DNA of 53,553 nt from Rahnella sp. AA (GTDB taxonomy: Bacteria > Pseudomonadota > Gammaproteobacteria > Enterobacterales > Enterobacteriaceae): the NCBI RefSeq assembly GCF_002834385.1, contig NZ_PITQ01000009.1, positions 177,347-230,899 on the forward strand, written 5' to 3'. Below are positions 40,205-46,672 of this stretch, in pieces. The first letter of the stretch is position 1, and every line of letters begins with the position of its first letter. The position numbers were made by a program, and so were the translations under genes. The notes beneath the pieces were generated by a model, which worked only from the letters and a program-made list of their open reading frames with translations, was not told the origin of the DNA and did not search any database.

Positions 40205-40497
40205 TTATGTGTAATTTTCCCATCAAGCGAGATATTTAGGTGGGAACCATCACGAGTTGCCCAGCCTAACTGCGCCTTGCCTGTCCGAGATAACTGGACA
40301 TCCCATTCAAATGCCTGACCAGCTGTGGGGGATGGACCTTTCACCCATTCATTACCAAACCTATCGAAATACCCATTATTTGGCCCTCTTGGTAACGGTT
40401 GTGACGCCGAATAATCCTCCGGCGGTACATAACGGATTTTTCCACTCGTTGGAAGCTCAACATACTTTATACGACCTTTGGTCGACCACGGTTGTGC
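40201..40497 (-). pseudogene. Orphan CdiA-CT toxin domain, Ntox17-like
   Basis: From about 40,485 the frame reads KYVELPTSGKIRYVPPEDYS and continues LPRGPNNGYFDRFGNEWVKG to ISLDGKITHK, a pattern I associate with polymorphic toxin type 17. The toxin domain (about 95 residues) looks complete, but its N-terminal delivery part and start are replaced by IS debris. The frame continues upstream into that debris without a credible start. Expression would need fusion to cdiA by recombination. The partner immunity gene overlaps its stop. Confidence 0.7.
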
Positions 40498-40764
40498 TGC
40501 ACTGTAGTGGCACACTGAATTTGGCCACCTGAACAGAGGTGATATTGGGAGGAGATCACTAGTCTGGAGATGAGGACGTTTTGTCGGACTGATTATCCGG
40601 GGGGTTTTGTCATACCGTCGGCATGACAGTAATGACAAAACATTTCCTGTCCGGGAACTGAGGCTCTTTCAGGTAACTGTCGCTGATCAGGAACAATGGC
40701 GGGCACGGAGAGTCTGACCGCTAAAACCAACGCTTCCAGCCCACGCGCTGGGAGCGTTTTAACT
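40498..40764. mobile_element. IS-derived debris between modules
   Basis: CACTGTAGTGGCACACTGAA looks like an insertion-sequence end. The minus-strand frame through 40593-40764 (GLEALVLAVRLSVPAIVPDQ) has no recognised function. I could not define the family or both ends. Confidence 0.4.
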
Positions 40765-41202
40765 TTAAATAGGTTCACTTGTTTCCAAAACTGCTTCCTC
40801 ATATCCTTCAAGATTACTACTTAACCAATTTTCGCCCTGACGCTTCACATGGAACTTAACTACTGCACCAAATTCATCATGAGAAATAATCACATTTAAT
40901 TTCTGAGCCTGATTGTAATTTTTCCAGCAAGCTAATATTTGCTCGCAAAATAAAAATGAGTAATCCAGATACCGCTCAGATACGTAATCGTCAATGTGGA
41001 AGGAGTTTACAAAACATTCAACCCCTGTCCTGTCAGGGAAATTACTTAACTCTTGATAATTCTTGTATAAAGATCGCAAGAAAACACAGTCGTCATCTTC
41101 TACAAAACCACCATTAATCCATGCCTGCAAATCATCAGGAAGAGATAGCTTCCTCCAATCGGCACGTTTCATTTCCTTTTTCATCAATTGATTACATTTC
41201 AT
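40765..41202 (-). CDS. Lone immunity-like protein, toxin lost
   Basis: 145 residues from the ATG at 41202 with AGGCAGAAGAA upstream; other starts at 41184. The open frame continues upstream into a short cdiA-derived piece, which is probably not part of the protein. It is acidic and aromatic-rich (LDYSFLFCEQILACWKNYNQ, FHIDDYVSERYLDY), typical of small CDI immunity proteins, but no family is recognised. Its N-terminal coding edge abuts a cdiA fragment directly, so the toxin that once preceded it appears to have been deleted. An orphan antidote may still protect against incoming effectors. Confidence 0.6.
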   Translation of the reverse strand: MKCNQLMKKEMKRADWRKLSLPDDLQAWINGGFVEDDDCVFLRSLYKNYQELSNFPDRTGVECFVNSFHIDDYVSERYLDYSFLFCEQILACWKNYNQAQKLNVIISHDEFGAVVKFHVKRQGENWLSSNLEGYEEAVLETSEPI

Positions 41203-41242
41203 TTCTTCTGCCTGCAGTTGTATTCTCGTTTTCCCGCCGCTG
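41203..41242 (-). pseudogene. Short cdiA fragment joined to the lone immunity gene
   Basis: Encodes KTRIQLQAEE, matching AKTQLQAEGK of the full CdiA (about 47,940-47,970), including the CTGCCTGCAG stretch at the DNA level. Upstream similarity stops abruptly. Confidence 0.55.
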
Positions 41243-41296
41243 TTAAAGAACTCTGTAACTATTGAATTTAGTCTCCATCCCGAGGGACGGGAATTA

Positions 41297-41683
41297 TTAT
41301 GCAAGTATTTTGTTGATTTTTAAAATATCGCATCTTAAATCAACGCTAATATCTGAGGGTGCTAGCTGGTTTATGTATCTCTGTATTTTAATAAAATTAT
41401 TTCTCTGACCTTTCAGATTCTTTTCTGTTATTGTTGACAAAGCGGCTATCAACTCCCCATCATAATATTCTCCAGCCAATGGATCATCAGCAAGTACTTC
41501 CAATACTCTTGGCATCAGTTGATCTATGCATAACCCCTGCCGGATAGCACGACAAAGATCTTCCACTGTCAACTCTTCAATCGGTATATCAAGAACATGT
41601 TCGAACCATTGCTCAAGCGAAGATTGCTGACTTAGTTCCTTAGTTACGTTTATATTTCCTATTAACTTACGGAAGGTAATCAT
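41297..41683 (-). CDS. CdiI-like immunity protein (CdiI_3-type pattern)
   Basis: 128 residues; its ATG overlaps the preceding toxin-fragment stop by [24 protein letters not shown] followed by [20 protein letters not shown] and [14 protein letters not shown] fits the contact-dependent inhibition immunity family with a 'short-loop, EDL..I.QG..I..L.P.ALE.L..DP..' pattern. The frame is intact. The partner is the short C-terminal piece at 41680-41910. Cytosolic antidote by family. Confidence 0.68.
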   Translation of the reverse strand: MITFRKLIGNINVTKELSQQSSLEQWFEHVLDIPIEELTVEDLCRAIRQGLCIDQLMPRVLEVLADDPLAGEYYDGELIAALSTITEKNLKGQRNNFIKIQRYINQLAPSDISVDLRCDILKINKILA

Positions 41684-41910
41684 ATCCCATGTACTTTTAA
41701 AGTTGATTCTATTTTATTAATGGCATCGGTTGCTCTGCCATCTGCAGCCTGTGCTTCACGATTATTTACATTTTTCAACGTATCCGCATGATTTCTCGAC
41801 CCCCTGAGAGTATTTTGCATTTCTTGCATGTGATCCGAATACCCTCCACTCTCATACTCCTTCATCGCATTGCTATAAGCCCGGTCAGTCATATCCGTCT
41901 CTGTGATAAT
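41680..41910 (-). pseudogene. CdiA C-terminal fragment with short toxin-like tail
   Basis: ITETDMTDRAYSNAMKEY matches ITEQDVTDRAYNNAMKEY of the full CdiA (about 47,880-47,935), then continues into an unrelated 55-residue hydrophilic tail (QEMQNTLRGSRNHADTLKNV) ending at the immunity gene. The N-terminal side is cut by an IS3 remnant. The tail may be the stub of a C-terminal effector; it is shorter than most toxins. Confidence 0.65.
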
Positions 41911-42170
41911 AGGTCATTGTCGCTTTGCAACTGATGTACCTGCTTTTCCAATTCCTGTATTCGCCGCTGTTCAGGTGTTATGGCGCTGGCGGTCGGGGTA
42001 TCCCCCTGGCTTCTCCACGATACTGACATAACCACCGCTGCAATGTTGAAAGACCAGTATTCATTGGTTCAGTAGCCTGGGTCACCGAGTATTAATGGTG
42101 AAGAACAAGATTGATGCATTCCTGTTTGAACTCATGGGTAAACGTTTTTTTCGTATTCTCACGTCGTTAG
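41911..42170 (-). mobile_element. IS3-family orfA remnant
   Basis: Minus-strand pieces read KKTFTHEFKQECINLVLHH, stop, then GLSTLQRWLCQYRGEA, then after a frameshift TPEQRRIQELEKQVHQLQSD. This is the OrfA of an IS3-family element, dead by a stop and a frameshift. It truncates the cdiA fragment downstream of it. Confidence 0.7.
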
Positions 42171-42222
42171 TGTTGTTCATTATATCTCTAACAAAGTGTC
42201 CGGAATGATTAGAGCATTACCA

Positions 42223-42831
42223 CTATAGAATTCTAGCAGAAGTAAGAGTTGTAGCATGGCCCATTGCAACAACCTCACAAGCAGGCTCATCAAAATATCC
42301 TAATAGGATAAAAACAATACCACCATTATCCCAAACACATCTCATCCAATCAATTGGAACACTAGAAGAGTAACATCCACCAATATCGTTCCCGATTGAA
42401 AAATAAACCTTCTCCACTTTATTAATCAAACCAGATATAACATCCTCCTGAGAGGGCTTAAAACTACCTATACCAGATAGGATAAGTCCAGACTTTCCTT
42501 TCCTTTCAAAATTAAATTTATCATCGATATTATCGACCTTTACCCCACAATCCTTAATAAGCCCCCATGTTTTTTTATACTTAACTATCGCATTATTAGG
42601 TTGTTCTGCTGACAATTCAACCATGACATGAATATTCAGGCAGTTAGGACTTATTTCCCTTATTATTTTTTTCAATAGAAACTCACCTAACTCACGCCTT
42701 GAAGAGCCAGGCACTTCCCAGCTCACTGCTGAAATATTCTCACAATCAATAGCATATCTTGTGCCAAAGTCAGCAATCTCATTTGAGCAAGAGATGTCCC
42801 TAGTATGTCTTACAATAAGCTTAGTAGTCAT
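42223..42831 (-). CDS. Immunity protein for the HNH/EndoVII-like toxin module
   Basis: 202 residues from the ATG at 42829-42831 (MTTKLIVRHTRDISCSNEIA), overlapping the toxin stop by 11 nt. No signal peptide or membrane span; cytosolic. Low GC compared with cdiA. I do not recognise the family; the assignment rests on position directly after and overlapping a toxin C-terminus. The frame is intact. Confidence 0.62.
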   Translation of the reverse strand: MTTKLIVRHTRDISCSNEIADFGTRYAIDCENISAVSWEVPGSSRRELGEFLLKKIIREISPNCLNIHVMVELSAEQPNNAIVKYKKTWGLIKDCGVKVDNIDDKFNFERKGKSGLILSGIGSFKPSQEDVISGLINKVEKVYFSIGNDIGGCYSSSVPIDWMRCVWDNGGIVFILLGYFDEPACEVVAMGHATTLTSARIL

Positions 42832-43612
42832 AGTGGTTATCTTTCTGATCATTAAAATGTGGACCTCGGTTCTGAGAATCCCCCTCACCAAAGAAATGAC
42901 CATCTGCATCATCTCTTATATATACTTTCTGAGTTCCGCCACCCGATTTGGGAACGTCAAATTCATAGATATACCCTGACTGTGGATTACCACGCTTGTC
43001 TACATTTTGATATACCTTACTAGGACTTTGGCTAACAGGCACATTCGATTGACGTTTCGCCTCATTAAATGCCCCAGCCCTCTTAGAGCCTTCAGGTGAT
43101 AAGTTTGCAGGTTTATCCCCTTTGGCCAGATAAGCCAAATCATCAGGATTCTGCTCAGCAACTGGCGTTGTAGTGGAACTCCCCCCAGTGCTAATTGGCC
43201 CATCCGTATTGCCGGTATTACTTACGCCCTGCCCACCACTCTGATCCGGCGTAACCAACGATGTTCCTTTACTCTCATCCTGCGCCGGATTTACCAACTT
43301 ACCGCCAGTAAGATCTCTGTCTGGCTGCGGGAAGATGGTAATTAAACCTTTCTGATCCTGCCCTATCATATAATCATAGGCAGCGCGTTGCTCTGGCGTC
43401 AGTTTCTCGATCAGATCGGCTTTACCTGACAACGCTACACTAAAAACATAATTCTGTTCTGTTGAAGAGAGGTTATCTAATGCGGTTTTTGCTGCTCCCA
43501 CACCCAGCAAAGCACCAAGACCTTTTTCAATAAGGGCGTTGCGGCACGCTGCAACTTCAGCGCAACCTTGCACGGCTAGCCTCCCGCCCTGAACAATGGC
43601 ATTCAGCGTATT
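42821..43612 (-). pseudogene. Orphan CdiA pretoxin plus HNH/EndoVII-like toxin, 5' truncated
   Basis: About 263 residues. The first 100 (NTLNAIVQGGRLAVQGCAEV, then LTPEQRAAYDYMIGQDQKG) look like a CdiA pretoxin region. A Gly/Ser/Thr-rich linker follows. The toxin part carries LSPEGSKRAGAFNEAKRQS and IRDDADGHFFGEGD followed by NRGPHFNDQKDNHYDY, recalling the HNH/EndoVII-fold toxins that end in GPHFN..HY. Its 5' end is cut by IS A; an ATG inside the IS (43639) extends the frame but is fortuitous. Likely silent unless recombined onto cdiA, though the toxin domain looks whole. Confidence 0.68.
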
Positions 43613-43694
43613 TGACCCTACCCCGAAATCCTGCTCCATTCAGAAACAGAATTCCGGCATGATATTCACTCCCTCACGAGCGGAGGTTGTGCCG

Positions 43695-43961
43695 ATGAAA
43701 AAGTCACGATTCACCGAAGAGCAGATAGTCTTTGCCCTGAAGCAGGCTGAGCTGGGTACGCCCGTACCGGAAGTCTGCCGCAAGCTGGGCATCTCCGATG
43801 CCACGTTCTACACCTGGCGCAAAAAGTACGGCGGGATTTCTCCTTCAGAACTGAAACATATGCGGCAGCTCGAGGAAGAAAACCTTCGCCTGAAGAAGCT
43901 GGTTGCCGATCTGAGCATCGACAAGGCCATGCTTCAGGATGTGCTGGCAAAAAAGAGCTGA
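43695..43961 (+). CDS. IS3-family transposase OrfA of IS A
   Basis: 88 residues. MKKSRFTEEQIVFALKQAE and an HTH (GISDATFYTWRKKYGG) with a leucine-zipper-like tail are typical. A run of six A before GAG near its end (GGCAAAAAAGAGCTGA) fits the programmed -1 frameshift site to OrfB. Since OrfB is dead, this protein cannot move the element. Confidence 0.85.
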   Translation: MKKSRFTEEQIVFALKQAELGTPVPEVCRKLGISDATFYTWRKKYGGISPSELKHMRQLEEENLRLKKLVADLSIDKAMLQDVLAKKS

Positions 43962-44613
43962 CGCTGGCACGCCTGCGCGAGTGGGTCAGGGATTTACAGA
44001 CCCGCTATGGTGCAGTGAGAGACAAGTCTGCTTTGCGCTGCAGGTCAGCCGCAGTTCGTTCCGCTACCGCTCCGTTGCGGCAGACGACAGTGCGCTGCGA
44101 CTGCGCATCAGGGAGATAACCGAAACCCGGGTCCACTACGGCTACCGCAGGGTACACGTCATGCTGAAACGTGAAGGCTGGCGTGATAACCACAAGCGCA
44201 TCTACCGGCTCTACCGTTAGCAGGGGCTGTATCCCAACCACTTACGGGGTATGGATTTTGTCTCCGATGCGTTGTTTGACGGTCGGCGGCTGCGCCTGCT
44301 GACGATAATCAATATCTACATGCGCGAATGTCTGGGGATCTGCGTGGGCCAGAACCTGCGGTCTTCAGAAGTGGCTGAGATGCTGAATAACATTGCGCTG
44401 AGGCGACCGCTGCTACAGCTCCTGAAAACTGATAATGGTTCTTAATTTGCTGGAAAAATGTTGGATAAATGGGTGTACGAACGTGATATCCGGATTGACT
44501 TCTCGCGACCGGGTACGCCCACGGATAACGCCACGGTGGAATCATTCAACGGCAGGCTGCGGCAGGAATGCCTGAACGAGAACTGATCTTGCCCACGTAA
44601 TGTGGACACAACT

Positions 44614-45454
44614 CTAAGCGAGGTTCTGGTTTTCAAATTGTTCTGGACTGAGACCGCCGCACGCACTGTGGCGACGCCAGCGATTGTAGTCACACTCGAT
44701 ATAATTAAATACCGTCGCACGCATTATTTCCCGACTGGCAAAGCGTTCTCCGTGGATACATTCCACCTTCAGCGAATGAAAGAAACTTTCCACGCAGGCA
44801 TTGCCATAACAGCAGCCTTTTGCACTCATACTTCCTTGAAGATTATGTCGTTTCAGTGAGGCCTGATAATCCGATGAACAGTACTGGCCCCCACGATCAG
44901 TGTGAACAATGACATTTTCCGGATGTTTACGCCGCCAGAGCGCCATTTGCAGTGCATCGCAGGCAAGTTGTGCCGTCATACGCGACGACATCGACCAGCC
45001 AATGACGGCTCGCGACCACAGATCGATCACCACCGCCAGGTACAACCAGCCTTCGTCTGTGCGCAGATACGTGATGTCGCCCGCCCACTTCTGGTTCGGG
45101 CCACCGGCGCTAAAGTCCTGATTCAACAGATTCTCCGATACTGGCAGACCATGTTCACGATAGCTGACCGGACTGAAATTCCGGGTTGCTTTTGCCCGCA
45201 GTCCCTGACGACGCAGACTGGCAGCAATGGTTTTGATGTTGTACTCCGGCAGTTCGTCAGCCAGACGAGGCGCACCATAACGCTGTTTTGCCTCAGTAGA
45301 TGCCTTACCGACGGAGACGGAACTGCTGGCGTGGGCTTATTATATGGCGACGCAGGCACCAGACATACCAGCCGCTGCGGGCAACCCGAAGCACACGGCA
45401 CATCGCTTTGATGCTGAACTCAGCCCGATGTTTTTCGATAAAGACATACTTCAT
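44614..45454 (-). pseudogene. IS B transposase OrfB, frameshifted
   Basis: Starts at 45454 ([18 protein letters not shown]), overlapping the orfA stop. The frame is lost near 45300-45320 (after RQQFRLRR) and resumes as [20 protein letters not shown], then an intact integrase core: [26 protein letters not shown] and [10 protein letters not shown] supply the DDE residues. One small indel inactivates it. Confidence 0.85.
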
Positions 45455-45750
45455 TTCAGGCGCTTCGCGAAGTATGTCGCGGCCTTTTGGATAATAGCCA
45501 GTTCCTCTGCCTGCTCCGCCAGTTGTCGCTTGAAACGGGCAATTTCAACAGCCATTTCCTGCTCACGTTCGGAAGAGGAATGTGCATTTTTCAGTTTGCT
45601 GCGCCAGGCATAAAGTTGCGACTCATACAGACTGAGTTCGCGAGCTGCAGCGGCAACGCCAATGCGTTCAGCGAGCTTCAGGGCTTCCTGACGAAATTCA
45701 GGTGTGTGTTGCTTACGGGGTTTTTTATTGGCTAATACTGGTTTTGTCAT
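45451..45750 (-). CDS. IS B transposase OrfA
   Basis: 99 residues with GAGGTGACTC before the [23 protein letters not shown] and [14 protein letters not shown] form the DNA-binding HTH; a coiled-coil tail follows ([19 protein letters not shown]). Intact, but without a working OrfB. Confidence 0.85.
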   Translation of the reverse strand: MTKPVLANKKPRKQHTPEFRQEALKLAERIGVAAAARELSLYESQLYAWRSKLKNAHSSSEREQEMAVEIARFKRQLAEQAEELAIIQKAATYFAKRLK

Positions 45751-46028
45751 GAGTCACCTCTTACTTGAGAGTTTACTCACTTAGCTGCGTGTCCACTATT
45801 CGCGGGTAAGATCAAACGGGTTTATGTCGATGGAGGATGCCCGGTGCAAAATCGAAGCCTGGCGCATACACTATAGCCAGAGTCGTCCCCATTCTGCGCT
45901 GGGCTGGATGACCCCATCTGAATTTGCCGAAAAATCTGTAGGTTGCCAGAATAAGCAACCAACCTGAAGCCGGTTATTCCTGATTATGACTGGATCATAT
46001 TCGGGGTCAGGGTCACAAGGAGTTGATT

Positions 46029-46244
46029 ATGGCTGGCACGCATCATAAGTCAGAGGCCGACACGTCCACAACTAAATCAAGACGTTATACCGTGGGATAT
46101 GTCCGCGACCACCTGAAGCATCGGCCTTCACCGTCGATCACCCTGCGCGGCCACTGGATGGCTGAGCTGGGCTTTACGACCGGACAGAAGATCGAGGTGA
46201 TCACCACGCCGGAGCAGATGATCATCCGGCTGGCGACTGAGTGA
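46029..46244 (+). CDS. SymE-family type I toxin-like protein
   Basis: 71 residues from the ATG at 46029 with AAGGAG 7 nt upstream. RRYTVGYVRDHLKHRPSPSI and LRGHWMAELGFTTGQKIEVI match SymE, an AbrB-like protein acting as an SOS-induced RNA nuclease or nucleoid condenser in E. coli, normally checked by antisense RNA SymR. I cannot identify an antisense promoter with certainty. It lies on the opposite strand to the CDI genes, between IS A and cdiI. Possibly delivered with the IS-rich debris. Confidence 0.85.
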   Translation: MAGTHHKSEADTSTTKSRRYTVGYVRDHLKHRPSPSITLRGHWMAELGFTTGQKIEVITTPEQMIIRLATE

Positions 46245-46250
46245 TAATGC

Positions 46251-46282
46251 AAAAATCCCGGCTCGATGGCCGGGATTTTTTT
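46251..46282 (+). terminator. Terminator between symE and cdiI
   Basis: AAAATCCCGG-CTCGATGG-CCGGGATTTTTTT stem, usable in both directions; only 7 bp from the cdiI stop. Confidence 0.88.
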
Positions 46283-46288
46283 GGATGA

Positions 46289-46672
46289 CTACCACCATTT
46301 AGGATAGTTAATAAAGGCCGTATATATTGCAGACTTTGCTTCTTCAGTTAGCTTTTCTCGACCTTTGCATAAGGTAATATATCCATCTAAATCCTCTTTA
46401 GCACAAGACCATTCGAGCCATCCTAAAGAAGGATTCAATAATAATTCAAAACAGCCATTCATATCTTTAAGAAGAGCCAACTCACTATTTCGCATGTTCT
46501 CAATAAACTCATCGATATGTTGACACTCTATCCAGGCATGCGAACAAGCATCTACACTAAAGTTAAATTTATTTATCTTAATCATCACGTTAAACTTCAA
46601 CGATGGAACATGTTCATCGATTTCAATTACGTCCAATGTAATATTGGCCGGGCTTGTAATTTCTATATCCAT
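46289..46672 (-). CDS. cdiI: Cognate immunity protein of the full CdiA
   Basis: 127 residues; its ATG directly follows the cdiA TAA with no gap, so it is translationally coupled. Acidic, soluble, low GC, with a Trp-Cys-rich middle (ACSHAWIECQHIDEFIENMR) and a C-terminal NYPKWW. The family is not recognised. By position it should bind and neutralise the CdiA C-terminal toxin in the cytosol. Confidence 0.78.
   Translation of the reverse strand: MDIEITSPANITLDVIEIDEHVPSLKFNVMIKINKFNFSVDACSHAWIECQHIDEFIENMRNSELALLKDMNGCFELLLNPSLGWLEWSCAKEDLDGYITLCKGREKLTEEAKSAIYTAFINYPKWW

Larger units (their letters stand above)
44584..45814 (-). mobile_element. IS B: IS3-family element inserted in IS A
   Basis: 1,231 bp. 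Starts TGATCTTGCCCACG and ends, as reverse complement, TGATCTTACCCGCG, with matching GTGGACAC further in. A 3-bp target duplication AAC lies at 44581-44583 and 45815-45817; removing IS B plus one AAC restores the OrfB reading frame of IS A, proving the order of insertion. Its own orfB carries a frameshift, so it too is probably immobile. Confidence 0.92.
43939..45967 (+). pseudogene. IS3-family transposase OrfB of IS A, broken and interrupted
   Basis: Pieces in order: LTLARLREWVRDLQTRYG, a frameshift near 44010-44030, SRSSFRYRS and HYGYRRVHVMLKREGW, an in-frame TAG at 44218, a deletion, GMDFVSDALFDGRRL, a TAA after LKTDNGS, then TDNATVESFNGRLRQECLNEN, where IS B is inserted. After IS B the same frame resumes with GFMSMEDARCKIEAWRIHYS and PHSALGWMTPSEFAEK to the stop. 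Confidence 0.85.
43613..46015 (+). mobile_element. IS A: degraded IS3-family element (IS407-group-like), host of IS B
   Basis: Ends show inverted similarity: TGACCCTACCCCGAAAT on the left and TGACCCTGACCCCGAATAT (reverse complement) on the right. Without IS B it is about 1.17 kb. orfA is intact; orfB is broken. The flanks do not show a convincing target duplication, so the region was rearranged after insertion. The left end cuts a cdiA module; the right end lies 14 bp before symE. Confidence 0.75.

Noticed and set aside
43613..43639. ATG giving the HNH-like module an apparent start
   Set aside because: The ATG lies inside the IS A terminal repeat, so the apparent start is a product of the insertion.
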